DNA of 64,000 bases. It comes from Hermodice carunculata (Eukaryota; Annelida; Polychaeta; Eunicida; Amphinomidae). The notes beneath the pieces are model-generated. The model ran no database searches. It saw nothing but the letters and a program-made list of their open reading frames with translations, and was not told where the DNA came from. The DNA is taken from positions 25,471,239 through 25,535,238 of the forward strand of contig OZ026630.1 of assembly GCA_964020975.1 (NCBI GenBank), in the 5' to 3' direction. The position numbers were made by a program, and so were the translations under genes. This document shows positions 1-11,724 of this stretch, piece by piece; positions within the stretch are counted from its first letter, which is position 1; the number at the start of each line of letters is the position of its first letter.

Positions 1-490
1 TCACAAACATCACAGGGAACCACCTTTGTGTTGCTTGACTAATACAAGCCACCTCACATTACCTGTATCGAAGATACTTCTCCACATACCGCTTCCAAGG
101 GCATGTAAAGTATAATCTTCAAATAAACCTCCACAAAGAGACCATTTCTATATTAAGACTCCCAATTTACAACCCAGATTTTGTTTGTCACTAATTTATT
201 CCCCCGTTTGAGACCACTACCGTATTCAGAACACATTTACAACTCATGAATGGTCTTACTCGGGAGATTCTACAGTGTATCATCAAATAGGATTCTGAGA
301 TTTTGTTTCTTTAATGAACTAGTATAGGGATCAACTTTCACAAAAATATCTGTACGTCAGGTAATATTGTTGAACCCTTTTTTGTCTGCTTTAAGATAGT
401 CTACCTAACATGTAGCTGACACATATTCTTAAGCTGATTGAATTCTGTACGTAATACTGCATACAATCAATCACCCCGCAATTTCTGATG

Positions 491-518
491 TCTTGTGGTC
501 TTCCCGAAGACCACAAGA
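491..518. repeat. Perfect short hairpin
   Basis: Two 13-bp arms (TCTTGTGGTCTTC and its complement) separated by only CC. The flanking GATG/CGTCATC bases nearly extend the stem. It could be a tiny transposon remnant or a chance palindrome; nothing marks it as a terminator. Confidence 0.6.
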
Positions 519-1252
519 CGTCATCTGTCTATGTAGGGTTCTGCAATCTTTTGTGCCTTTGAAACCTTGGTAGAGTCGCTGACAGCAAGACCTGCACCAT
601 ACATGCTCCAACATTATAGTTACCTTGGTAATATATGCCCGTTTAATTTTGATACAATCGATGATTCAGCCAAATGGAACAAAGTTAAGAAATATATTTC
701 CTCAGCAGATGGCAGCACTTGTAAAGGCAACCCAGAAACGCAGGCTTCAGTCATCTCTGCCACCCTCGCATTCTGGGGATTCGGAGTTTCTCCAGACATT
801 CCACGATGCCAACAGTGAATTGGCAGTCGTATTGCAGATCCTTGTAACACTCGCAAGTGTGAATCCAACAAAGATCTCTGTATGTGAACTCTCCAATGGG
901 GTAGTTAACCCCATCAACGTTGCACTGTCTGTTTACAGGCGCTGAAACATAAGGAATTTATTTGAACATGAATTGTATTCAGCGGGTCTTTGACATATTT
1001 TTTTGATCTGTACACGCACTGAAATACTCAGGCACATTTGGCAAATATTATGCTAGCTTGTAACTGAACTTAAACAGGATAATAATAACTGGATCTCGGT
1101 AAAGTGATTATGGATGACTTGATGATATTTATTTGACATTTGTCACCGACATTTTGTGTTGTTTGTCATATGTTGTAGAAATACTTGATATGTGGTATGA
1201 ATATTGCCTCATCCTTATTCTTGGTCATGGATACTAAATTAGTATAGTGCCA

Positions 1253-1279
1253 TTACCTGCGCACAGCCGAAGGCACTTG
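1253..1279 (+). repeat. 27-bp motif shared with 22351-22377
   Basis: This stretch matches 22351-22377 at 25 of 27 positions and contains the core CACAGCCGRAGGCACTTG. A weaker relative (AGCCAGAGGCACTTGATG) lies near 46136. It is probably the conserved edge of a dispersed repeat whose remainder has decayed. Confidence 0.4.
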
Positions 1280-2449
1280 TAGTAGTTTAAAGAACGGAGA
1301 AATTCAAAGATGACAAAAACGTTTGTAAGGTCATATATAAACTGCTTGAAAGTGTCAGGCAAGGTCACAGGATATTTAACATCCAAAACCTATAAACTCC
1401 TGATGTTGACTCTGTTAGCTGGCAATAATTAAACCTGACTTCCTGTTCCTTTTTCAATTTTTTAGTATGGAGAGTTTACTTTTTTTTCAGTAGAGCATAA
1501 CTTTGATCCAGCAGTAAGTCAAAATTGATATAGAGGATTTATATTTATACTTATCAGACTGACTTCATGAACATTGTATTACTGAAGTGTTGCATGGATG
1601 TTATAGACAGGCAGACAAGTAAAGATACATGCACACGCCAACTAAACTGCTTTTGACGAAGTGCTGTTTACGAAATCTGTAAACTGAATGTTCAATGTTG
1701 GCAACCACCGCCTACGTATTGTATCATTCAGGCCACTCGCGCTCCATATCCACCAGGTTTGACTTGGTTCTACTCACAGTTTATATTTAATTATATTACA
1801 CTCGGTGCAGCTACCGTATTGCCTGCTATATTCCTGGGACATGTTACATGTGGGAAGATTTGAAAACTTTGAGCAATGCCAGCAGGCCCCAAAGCCACCT
1901 GGCGTACACCCGTAGAAACATCGGTCTTGGGTCATCCCTCCTCTCGACTGAACAACCACGCGGTTTTTTCTATCAGTGGTATCCACGATATTGTGATTAA
2001 CAGGTGTTTGAACCCCAAGGATATGTGTTGACTTTGCGGTAATGATTCTTTGATTTCATCTGATTTTAATTTTACCAGGGTTACTGGCTCAGTGTAATAA
2101 ACACTCACGCCAGGCCCTGGATGGTAAATTACAAATACAGAATGGTGAGATGAAGTTAAATAGACGATAATTATAAAAACATAAACAAAACACATGACTA
2201 CAGGGTGAGCAGCCTAACAATCAAATATAAAGTTTAATCTATAAAGTAGAGTGTGCATTTAAATATACATGCATAAATAAAGAAAAAAAATACAATTTAA
2301 GAATTGGAACACTGAATTAAAATATCACACAAAATGTCCATACATAAAAATAATACACCGGATATTCGTAATTGAATACATAGTAACAATTGATATTACG
2401 GTAAACACATAAAAACGTCTCACACTAGTTAGTGTGACGGTTAAGAGAA

Positions 2450-3488
2450 GATTTAAAAGATTATAGGGACGACATCTCTTTTATTAATGGGAACTCAGAG
2501 TGCCGTGCAACTGCACCTTTATAAGCGAGACATTTTCTGCAAGTTTTATTGTTTATGGAGAGGAGGTAGAGGGCACCATTTGAGTTTAAGCGCATACAGT
2601 AAGAGAGTAGTGCATTTGTGGTTATGAAATTTGCTCTGCGGATGTCTATGAAGAAGTTGTGTGTAACTTAATACATGGAAATTTTCTGATGGTTATTGCG
2701 TCTGTGTTTGAGGGCAGGGAGTTTGGCAAAATTATGTAATTCCAGAATTTGGGTTAGTCCATCTCGCTTATAGATCAATCGAAGTCAAAGTGGGGTGTGA
2801 TTAAAGATTTGTACAGGGTAAGCATGAAATTTTGTATAAGATATTGACTATATTTCCCAAGGATGGCAAGCCTAATATTGACCTTGCGACAGATATATTC
2901 GATGTGTTGAGCAAATGTCAAATTGTTATCTAGATGTGCTCCCAGATACTTGAATATATCAACCTGGTCAATTTTCTGATTATCTATTTTAATTTCCAAA
3001 TGTGAATTTTGTTTGACCTTGTAGGGAGTGCCAAAAAGCATGAATTTGGTTTTCTTGGTATTTAATGTTAATTTGTTTGATTGAATCCAGTTGAAGACTC
3101 CGAGTAGTTCTGTACTTACATTATTTTAAATCTCAGTGGATTCGTCTGAGGAAAAGTAATGGGCTGTGTCGTCTGCGTGTAAAGAGACTTTGCACTGGGA
3201 TTCAGTCGAGGGCAGCTCATTTATAAATAAAATAGATAAAAGCGGCCCAAGAATTGACCCTTGGGGCAGACTGCACGTGACTGCATTGGGTTCAGAATGT
3301 TACCATGTATCACAGTTATTTGAGTTCTGTTTCTACGATAAGATGCAAAGCAGTCATGAATATCGCTATAGACACCGTAGCTTTTCAATTTATGAAGTCG
3401 AATCGAATGACCCACAGTGCCAAAGGCTTTCTTTGGATGCAGGAAGACGACTCTGCAACCGTGGCCTTTGTCAATGTTTGATTGCCGT
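2450..3488 (-). mobile_element. LINE-A, piece 3: second half of reverse transcriptase
   Basis: Non-LTR retrotransposon remnant. Read on the minus strand it resumes inside the RT palm with NIDKGHG and a decayed LDLKKAFDTVDH-type motif (reads LHPKKAFGTVGH). The RT core KLKSYG...FASYRRNRTQ follows, then the catalytic box as HADD (3168-3179, where YADD is usual), then the thumb motif FKYLGAHLDNNLTFAQHI (within 2775-3041). The reading frame is broken several times, so it is dead. Its missing 5' neighbour (11725-11950) ends at almost exactly the residue where this piece starts, so the two were once contiguous. The insertion between them is the 3491-11724 element. The clade resembles CR1/Jockey-like LINEs of marine invertebrates; the exact family was not determined. 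Confidence 0.85.
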
Positions 3489-3490
3489 TA

Positions 3491-4250
3491 CCGAAATTAA
3501 TGGCGGGTTTTTGGTGGGAATAGGGTGGAAATATGATGGCACGTGAAACGGTGGTCATATGGCGGGAATATTTGTATTCCCGCCATGTTTCCAGAAAGAA
3601 CTTTGAAAAAGGTTATGGAGTCTTGATCTGCAAATCAGACAACTTTTCCGCCAAAATCCCACCATTGTGGTGATGACGGTCTTGTGTCGGCCAACAGGAA
3701 TATTGCGGATTAATGGCGGGAAGATAGCGTGCTTATGCCACCCATAGGGGATTTGCGGGACAATGATGGCTGTATCCACCATTTTTCCAATGTTGGGAAT
3801 ATAGTGGGTTTATGGTACCTGGTCTACTTAAATTCCCACCATAAGGCCACCCTTTTCCCGTTAGTGGAAACATGGATTTGTAGTGGAAGGATGATGGCTG
3901 TACGTCCACCATAGATCCACTAGCGGGAATATTGTGGGTATGTGGTGGCCCAAATCCCCACCATTATTCCGCCCTTTTCCAATTTGTGGTGGAAGGATGA
4001 TGGCTGTATGTCCGCCATAGTTCCACTAGTGGGAATATAGTGGGTATATGGCTTTACGACCACCATAGATGCATCAGCGGGAATATAGTGGCCACAGTTT
4101 CCGCCCTTTTCCCATAAGTGGAAACATGATTGGGTTTGTGTTGGAAGGATGAAAGCTGTGCATCTGCCATAGATCCGCTAACGGGAATATGATGTCCACA
4201 ATTATGGCGGGAATTATGGTGGCTCTGTGTCTGTGGCATATATACATATA
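3491..4250 (+). repeat. Left subterminal repeat array of the 8.2-kb element
   Basis: Degenerate tandem units of about 100-160 bp. Each carries a word like GGAAGGATGATGGCTGTA, then a CCRCCATAGATCCACTAG block and GGGAATATAGTGGGTATATG. Units are visible near 3763, 3885, 3984 and 4146. Short inverted copies (CCGCCAT versus ATGGCGG) occur inside units, so single strands could fold extensively. Open frames here are by-products of the repeat. Confidence 0.7.
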
Positions 4251-4259
4251 TATATCCAT

Positions 4260-6050
4260 CGAGTTTCACACCACCTGCAAAAACTATAAGAAACAAAATT
4301 GAATTTGCATGTGTGTTATTTATAGCTATGATCCACTAATCTTCATGTTGAATATCCAAAAGAAAATTCAGTATTGTCTCATAAGTTTGACAACTGGCAC
4401 AATAAACAGTCCTCCAAGAATTATCCATTTTACTATTTCTCATAAATCATTTATTTTCATTGCCCTCAAAGCTCCTTAAAATATTCAAGGATATTTCCAC
4501 ACTTTTTTCCCCCAGCAAGAACAAGTGTATCAATATACTGTAATCCAAGAAAAAACAGACATGAAACTCAACGAGTGGCTGAGAAAAGCAGAGGACCAAG
4601 AAGAATGGAGAGAGCTGGTTACTAATTCAGCAGTGACGCCCTTAAAGTCAAGCTTACTATGCCGCAAATGAGATGAGATACTGTAAATTCAACCTTATTT
4701 CACTATTGGCATTGGCAAAAAACTGTGAAAGTAAAAATTTAGTGAAATATTATTTGCCCATGGGTTAAACCAAAGGATTGTTCAAAATAGTATTAATTTA
4801 AAACTCAATCAGATGTCTGAAATGCAAAAAACAAGAAAAATCAGGTGAAATAGGTACATTCACAGTACATATACATTGTAATAATATACACACACAGGGC
4901 CATATGTGTGCACATTTCCAGAATAACACAATACTTTTGCTAGCTGGATCAAGCATGTAATTTATTCAGACTTCTATATCAAAAGATCTTGCTGGAATGT
5001 CATTGAGAGGTTGATATATCATCAGTTGCTGTTTCCCTTTGATGCCTATGTAATTACTTTAATTAAGATCATTGTATAATATACCAAGTCCACAGTAAGT
5101 TACTTGAGCCTTTGAGTCTTATATACTCATAAATATTTTTATGAGTTGGGTTGTACCAGGCAATGTGTGGGCAATCAAAAGTCCAGCACAAAACAACCAG
5201 AGCTAGGCTTCATTTCTGCTATCACTTGAAGTTTGCTTCAGCCACCAGTCTTTAAAAAAAAAAAAAAAAAGTCCAGGAGTTTCAGCTCGAGATAAGATGT
5301 GATGGCCTGTCTTTATCTGTTAATTGATGACCTGTGTGAAGTCTTTCAGGCATATCTTCAGTTTTGTAGTTGCCATAACTGAAATAACAAAATTTATGTT
5401 TCAGGCTAAAGAACATCCAATATTTGAAAATGTTTACCTAGACATTACTTCATTGGACCCATTTTTCAATTAAAATGATCTTATCATCAGGGATATATAT
5501 TGAAAAACATCTTTGTGAGAACTACTTACATGTACTTTCCTTCAGTAACACATGATACAAATGTTCAACCCTTGGTCTTAATCTTATCTTCAAGACATTA
5601 TTATTCCAATACAGTGCTTCAGTTTACCTCAATTTATGTCTACAATATCAGGAGAAATGACATTGCTAGAGGGAGGGACAAAAAAGGTAAAAACTTCATG
5701 TCTCCCACTGACAAGAAGACTTATCATGGAATTTCACTTCAAATTTCATGTTCGCAAACCAATCATCCATTTTGCTAAGTTTCATTAATTTTCTAATTAA
5801 ACACCCAGCAAATAATTATTTTCAGTATCAGGTACATGTATTTTCTGGTTTTCAAGTAAAATTTGATGACATACTGCCACAAAATTGTGCATACATGTGC
5901 ATAGAACTGAAATTTTGCCAGAAAGAATTATGTTCATATCGCACCTTCAGGTGTTTCACACACAGCCTTTTGTCTCAATCCCATTTTTTAAAAATCCTTT
6001 GCTGCCGCCTTTAATGCCATACTTGTGTGGCTGGAGCAGTCCTCCCAGTA
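4260..6050. other. Interior of the 8.2-kb element, no gene recognised
   Basis: AT-rich sequence with a poly(A) run near 5253-5270. Open frames at 5500-6124 on the plus strand lack coding character. Nothing in it resembles a transposase catalytic domain. Confidence 0.45.
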
Positions 6051-6057
6051 ACTTTAC

Positions 6058-6185
6058 CTCAATGACCGATGGTCTGGAATTTCTCAGTCTCCTCAATGTT
6101 TTCAGCAGCACTCTTCTGGCATGACGATAGCAAGCAGCTTGAGTTCAGCTGGAATGGGCTGCCCTTGATTTACATGTAGGACAAC
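6058..6185 (-). other. Possible decayed exon (low confidence)
   Basis: On the minus strand this 128-bp block is bounded by an acceptor-like CTGCAG and a donor GAG|GTAAAG. The last two thirds read HARRVLLKTLRRLRNSRPSVIE without a stop. The first part reads well only in another frame (QPIPAELKLLAIVMPEE), so one frame break would be needed for it to be an exon. The helix LLKTLRRL-x-NSRPSVIE is faintly like helix 3 of the TFIIS N-terminal (LW) domain of elongin-A and TCEANC-type proteins, but the domain's following TGIGKTVN motif was not found. No function is assigned. Confidence 0.2.
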
Positions 6186-6334
6186 CTGCAGATCCAGACA
6201 AAATACACAGCTAACTACATAAGGCAATATGTACTATGTATGTATGCCACTGAAAATTTTTCAACCATTACTAATAAAACTTGCAGTGCACTATTCAATA
6301 CCAACGTAAACTGCAAAGACTGTTTTGTGATCAT

Positions 6335-6436
6335 GTCTGGACCATTTGGGCCCACATAATCTGAAAGTTAACTGGTCCTCCTAAAAAATTATGAGAACCA
6401 GTTAACTTTGTGATTATGTAGGCTCAAATGGCAGAC
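6335..6436. repeat. 102-bp foldback hairpin
   Basis: Arms of about 45 bp begin with GTCTG and end around AGTTAACTGGTYCTC, with a central loop of roughly 13 bases (CTAAAAAATTAT). The arms differ at only a few positions. It has the look of a very short MITE. No target duplication was identified. Confidence 0.7.
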
Positions 6437-6899
6437 AAATTATTTAACTGATTAACAAAGCTTACATTAACTGAACCATTAAAATGAAGTTTGGGGGAAG
6501 CAAAACATGAAAATGTACTGGCCCAAATGCCATGTCAGAAAAAAATAAGTGGTGGAGAAGACTACAAAATAAACAATTTATAAAAAAATGCTCTTAACAG
6601 CTCACCACAAAACAAATTGGCCATTAATTTGCATGAAGTTCTCATGAAAAATGAGAGGAACAGAAACAGGGATGAAAGTGACTTTGCTGAAAAAAAAATG
6701 AAACCATCGCCCACCTCTTCATTATTTACGTGAATGTTTTGACAGTTTTCTGTACTTCTATTAGTATTATCCCTCAGACGGCAATATGCAAACCCTTGCA
6801 GTTACCCACCTCATCTGGGACTTGGTCCGCCACCTTGGCTAGCCACTTGACAGCCGATTCCAAGTTTCAACAAAACATGATCAGTTGGATTCACAGGCT

Positions 6900-7016
6900 T
6901 CACTGTCGATACTGCTTGCGTGATGATGGACTATCACCATCATAAAATACTACAACCCATTCTGCATTCATCTTGTGATCTTCTCTTCTATATTTTAACA
7001 GTTCAATAGAATCCAT
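6900..7016 (-). CDS. Possible first exon or short ORF of unknown protein
   Basis: A minus-strand ATG at 7014-7016, in a usable start context (GGGTATGG), opens a 38-codon frame: MDSIELLKYRREDHKMNAEW followed by VVVFYDGDSPSSRKQYRQ, then TGA. Composition is protein-like (charged helix, then a hydrophobic strand). Downstream on the same strand, around 6790-6860, a different frame reads SAVKWLAKVADQVPDEVG, also protein-like, so this may be a gene fragment with frame breaks or unrecognised introns. E2F-like and ETS-like sites lie 75-90 bp upstream of the ATG. It lies inside the 8.2-kb element, so it could be a captured host fragment or part of the element's own gene. I do not recognise the protein. 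Confidence 0.3.
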   Translation of the reverse strand: MDSIELLKYRREDHKMNAEWVVVFYDGDSPSSRKQYRQ

Positions 7017-7084
7017 ACCCAATTAATCGATGAAAACTCGCGTCTGCAGGCCAGCTGTCATTAAGTCGTTCACAGACAGCATTT

Positions 7085-7112
7085 AAAAATTGCGCCAAAC
7101 GGAAGTAGCAGA
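7085..7112 (-). promoter_or_regulatory. Overlapping E2F-like and ETS-like sites
   Basis: On the minus strand the sequence ACTTCCGTTTGGCGC combines an ETS core (ACTTCCG, 7100-7106) directly followed by an E2F consensus (TTTGGCGC, 7092-7099). Adjacent ETS and E2F sites are typical of TATA-less promoters of growth and replication genes in animals. The pair lies 75-90 bp upstream of the ATG at 7016. Functional use is inferred only. Confidence 0.35.
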
Positions 7113-8382
7113 AGTCTTGCACCAATTCGCTACCGAGCAGTCTTACTTGCACTTAAAAATCTTCACATTATCAATTAAAAAATCCAAATATGTTTTTATA
7201 ATTATCCTGCATGTTTATGATAACATTTTACGAAGATGAAATAACAATTTTCAGTAAATAGATAAATATAAACACACAAGTCAGTGCGCTATGACATGCG
7301 CCGTGCGGAATACGGGATCACGTGATACATCATCAAAACTTGCATGGTTCACACAGTTTTCTGTTGATCAGTTGTTAATACCTGAGTGCTCTGGATCCAT
7401 TGCTCATCCTTGCTGTTGTTTTAATGGAAGGCATATGTTTACAGAATAGACTAGAATTCGCCAGGTTAGTTGAACGTATACTCTGTTGTTTTACAGTATG
7501 TAGCACAGTATGTATACGCTTGTGGGCGATAAATGGTTGTTTAAGGAAACCTGTAAGAACAGCTGATCGATAAACAACTCTGAACAATGCGAGTTTTCGA
7601 TGTGGGGAGTAACTATAGATATACAACAACAAACCTGTACTTTGCTGGTGAAATAAAAGCTGGACTTTCATGGTTTGATTTGAGTACCAAGTTTCTGACG
7701 GAACGGTTCAGTAACTTAGCCTCATATTTAAACATAGAACTACTATTTGAAGCCGTGTGTGCAGTGTAGGTACCTCCACACGTGCAAGTGGCAAGACAGA
7801 AACTGTGAGCCGTTGAGTGTGCCTCAGGTCAGACCCCAGTGCAAACTAGGTCATGCACACAGAGCGTTACATAAGCAGTCTGCATGAGCAGCGTCACTTG
7901 TAGCTGCTTGAGTTGTTGATTCAGTCGATGTGTGTCTCTGCCCCACCCCCTCCCCTTCAAAATGCCATAACAAAAATCTAAGCCCTTTTCTTTGTCACAT
8001 TCTTCTTTGTGTAATTTCTTCAAGCTTTGCTGGAGGTTGAAACTTCCTTTCCAAGCTTTCAGAACTCTCTTACTTTAAATTTTAAACAGGGGAGGGTAGT
8101 ACATAAATAAACAAAATGTCAAAAGTGTAAGTTTGTGTGTGTGTGTGTTTAAAGGCAAAGATAAGTATATTTGAAAACTTGCACTACTTTAGTTACAATG
8201 GAATTTGTTCATTTATGTATTTTATACATTTAGTATATGTAATTATTAATAGATTTATTATTTGGTAACTTTTAAGTTTAATTTATTTGTTAATTGTGCA
8301 AATAAATGACTGAAAATTAACATCTTTGTATAGAAAGGTGTCAGAATGATAACTCATGTGCTTCCAGTTTAGATTTTGCTTA
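7113..8382. other. Interior of the 8.2-kb element, no gene recognised
   Basis: A 60-codon plus-strand frame (7587-7769) and a minus-strand frame (7375-7671) overlap and neither shows a known motif. A short (GT)n run lies at 8132-8149. Confidence 0.4.
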
Positions 8383-9482
8383 TTAGCTCAGCTGATTTAT
8401 CAGTCAGCCTAGTTTATTGATGATGGTCAGTCATCCGTCGTCTGTCCGTCCACAATTCACATTTTCCACTTCTCCAAAACCGTCAGCCAGATTGACTTCA
8501 AACTTGGCAGGGATGTACCTTTGGTGGGTCTCTAGAAAGATTGTTCAAGTGGTCATGTTTCAGTGATTTTTGAATTTTTTATGATTTTTTTTCGGTTCTT
8601 TTGGGGACAAATCCTAAAAAAATTTCTCTGAAACGGCTCACCCAATTACTTCGATATCACACAGGAACACTCCTAGGGACTCTTCACTTCTTAATTTGTT
8701 TACCAGGTGGTGCCTCTTTTTTTTTTTTTGGTCCTTATTTTTTTTATGATATTATGTGTGTTTTTGCTATTTTCAACTTCTCCAGAATCGTCGCTCAGAT
8801 TAAGCTGAAACTTGGTGGATATGTTCCTTGTGGAAGGACCAAACACAGTTGTTCACAAGGTAGCACTGCTGTGGATTCCTGATTTTTAATGATTTTTTTC
8901 AATTCGGGTACTTGTTGGTAAATGCTCCTAACCTATTTATTACTATGCAAGTCAATGGGCATTCCAATGAAAATTCCAATTTTCGACCTTTTCTCCAAAA
9001 CCGTCGGTCAGATTGACTTCAAACTTAAAGGCAATGTACCTTGGGTGGGTCTCTAACAAGTTTGTACAAATGGTCATGCTCCAGTGATTTTTGGAGTTTT
9101 ACAGATTGGATTTTTTTCAATTTTTTACTGATTTTTTGTGTGTTTTGCTATTTCAATTTCTCCAGAACAGTCACTCAGATTAAGCTGAAACTTGGTGAAA
9201 GGGTGACACTGACTTGTTAACTAGATGACACAACAGTGGATTCTTGATTTTTAACGATTTTTCAACTCGAGTACTTATCAGTAAATACATCATTATTGCT
9301 TACTATGCAAGTCAATTGGCATTCTAAGACTATTTCATATTTTTATGAATTTATGAATTTTTCTTCAGGCAAATCTTAGAAATAATTCTAAATGTCATAT
9401 GCACTCAAGTAGAACTCAACACAGGTCTACTGAGTTACAGCTTTAATTTTGTGAACAAGCTTTGGTCAGCTGAGCATGGGCT
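8383..9482 (+). repeat. ~1.1-kb dispersed repeat with internal duplication
   Basis: It is bounded by TTAGCTCAGCTG on the left and CAGCTGAGCATGGG on the right. Inside are two diverged direct copies starting at TTCTCCAAAACCGTC (8470 and 8991), each followed by a second block starting TTCTCCAGAA and then GCAAGTCAATKGGCATTC (8948 and 9308). The second copy is about 160 bp shorter. The block GTCATCCGTCGTCTGTCCGT at the left is typical of a repeat class I associate with molluscs and other marine invertebrates; this is recalled, not searched. Confidence 0.55.
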
Positions 9483-10276
9483 GTTCAGTCAGCACTCTAA
9501 TTTTATTGTAACTGAGATGAAAAATATGATTAACTGTGCAGCAGATATAAAAACGTTTTTGCTTAGGATACTTTACACATGTGTATAGAAGAAAATTGTT
9601 ATCTGAGAAATACAGGACACCCCCCCAATAAAACAAACACAAAAAGTATAATGCTGTAAAAGCATGTTTAACTTTACTCTTGTTGGTAAAATATAATCAT
9701 TTTAGTGTTTGAAACTAGATTGTTGTAGTGATCACTTATGCAAGCCATAAATTTATATTCACCAATATGCAAAGAAGAAAATTATAAAATACAGAAAAAT
9801 TGTATTATGCAACTGTATTTATGTTTGTAAACAAAAATGAGAGTAACTGAATTATACGAGTTCAGAAGTGAACAGGTCTGGAGAAATTGCCAATGCTCTG
9901 TATGCCTGACCAGCCGATGTCACGTGTGGCTTATCACACCCAGTGGGTCACCGCTTTGAAGGTGCTACATAATGCAGCTACTTAATGGGAGGGTGTGGGC
10001 ATATCAGGAGTGCAGTTAAATTGCAATATTTTCACTAATATTTGTCACAAAGACAAAATTTGAAAAGAGAATGTATTTTTTTCAAGATCTACAAGATGAC
10101 ATTTTCTTCATGATGTTCCAATTTTAAAATTTTGTGTGCAGGTCCCTACTCTATGGACTAAAGGGGGTATGGACTATGGTCATAGATTTTGGTGAAACAA
10201 CTTAAACACAACAAAACAACAAAAATACATGAACAAATACATATTATGTGTCAAATTGAAGTGCATTCTGTCAGCC

Positions 10277-10331
10277 CCAAGGGACCACCATCCACTATGT
10301 GGCACCCTAAATAGTGGGGGAGGTCCCTTGG
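10277..10331. repeat. 55-nt hairpin
   Basis: Outer arms CCAAGGGACC and GGTCCCTTGG are perfectly complementary, with inner arms CCACTAT and ATAGTGG. The loop is about 15-20 nt. It is short enough to be chance or a regulatory RNA fold; there is no other support. Confidence 0.5.
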
Positions 10332-10784
10332 AGTCTAGTATTCAGTGAGAAATAAAACAGTATATATTTTTTCCTTTTTACATCATCGGTATAGTATTTA
10401 ACGGGCTGTCAAATTGCTCTTTTCTATGCAAATGAGCCCAAATTATTAATTCAAAAGGGATACAGGGTTATTTAAACTCATGAAAATACAGATGATAAAT
10501 ATTTTCCCAGAATGATATCAATTATTTTGTCAATTATGACTATTTGCAATTGATATCTCTAATATTTATAAGAATACAACCCAGTGGACATTTTTGTATG
10601 TATTATTATGTTTGGCTTTGTTTTTTGTATTTGTTTTAGGTTTTTGGGGGTTTTTGTTTTGTTTTATTATTGTATAGGTTATTTGTTGTATGAATACACC
10701 ATGGTAAATGTTATGGTGTATTTCAGTAAAGTTGATTCATTCATTTACATTACTGCTCCAAGACTTTGCTATTTTTTTGGGGGG

Positions 10785-11724
10785 GGGGATGGTCACCAAG
10801 ATTGTACCACTGCCATATTTCTGTCATTATGTGGACCAAAAAAAATAGCATGATTTTGGATTTCTGCCATTGTTTATAATATTTTGACAATGTACATTGC
10901 CAAATCTTAATTCATAAAACGGCTGTCATATTTCTGCCAATGTGTTTGAACAAACTTTCCTCACTCAAAAAAGCCGCGATATAACCGCCATGGTGTTTGA
11001 CCAAAAACATGATACCAGTAAATTTCCACCTTAGGACTTTTAGGAAATTTTCTGAAGTGCCACCAATTTTAGGTTCACAAACCGCCATATTTCCGCCACT
11101 GCCTTTGACCAAAAATGCAATGCTGGTAAATTCCCGCTATAGGACTTGGGAATTTGGCATATAGAAGCAAATTTTTTTCTCAGTCGCAAAAAAAGCCACC
11201 ATATTACCACCATTGTGTTTGACCAAAAATATTATGCCAGTAAAGATCCGCCTTTGGACTCTTGACATTTCTACATGTGCCACCATATTTCCGCCAATGT
11301 GTTTGACCAAAAATGTTGTGCCAGTAAATTTCCATCATAGAGTTAGACATTTTTACAACTGCCTGCAAATGTTCTTTATAGTTAAAGAACAAGCCGTCAT
11401 ACTCCCGGCATTTTGTTTGAGGAAAGAAGCATATTCCGTTAAGTTCCCGCCTTGGAACTTTGGTTATTGTACAACAATCCGCCCTGTTCCCGGATTGATC
11501 CATGAAATTCCCATCATGACCGCCCAAATCCCGCCCTTTTTTGCCCACCGTTGCCAAATGGCCACCATATTCCCACCATGGTGTAAGAAACGTCCGTCAA
11601 TTTTACGCCATTGTCCACCCAATTTCCGCCCTAAATACGCCATTTTCCCGGATTGTCCACCACGAATCCGCCATTCCTTCATATTTCCACCATATTCCCG
11701 CTAAAAAAACGCCTTCAATTTCGG
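10785..11724 (-). repeat. Right subterminal repeat array of the 8.2-kb element
   Basis: Units of about 85-115 bp centre on CCGCCAATGTGTTTGACC and continue AAAAATRTTRTGCCAGTAA. They are seen near 10920, 10976, 11085, 11199, 11283 and 11398. Toward the outer end they change to CCGCCATT...CCCGCC words. The outermost ~55 bp are the inverted partner of 3491-3545. The apparent open frames on both strands come from the repeat. Confidence 0.7.

Larger units (their letters stand above)
1..2440. other. Intergenic sequence, no gene recognised
   Basis: AT-rich DNA with many stops in all frames. The short open frames near 567-945 overlap one another on both strands and show no domain or splice context. 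A small perfect hairpin at 491-518 and a 27-bp motif at 1253-1279 that recurs at 22351 are the only structures seen. Confidence 0.6.
3491..11724. mobile_element. 8.2-kb inverted-end DNA element inserted in LINE-A (TA target)
   Basis: The left end reads CCGAAATTAATGGCGG and the right end, read on the other strand, CCGAAATTGAAGGCG. The outer ~55 bp match at roughly four positions in five. TA flanks both ends (3489-3490 and 11725-11726), and removing one TA plus the element rejoins LINE-A within its RT with only a small loss. Both ends continue into ~0.8-0.9 kb of degenerate repeats built on GGCGGGAATATGGTGG-like words in inverted orientation. The interior (4260-10780) is mostly unique sequence plus other repeats and a possible small gene. 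No transposase was recognised, so the superfamily is open. Two separate insertions of related satellite-like arrays remain a possible alternative, but the matching LINE break argues for a single event. Confidence 0.6.

Noticed and set aside
11204-11704. 163- and 117-codon frames on opposite strands
   Set aside because: Both lie in the subterminal repeat array, and their repeated residues follow the repeat unit.
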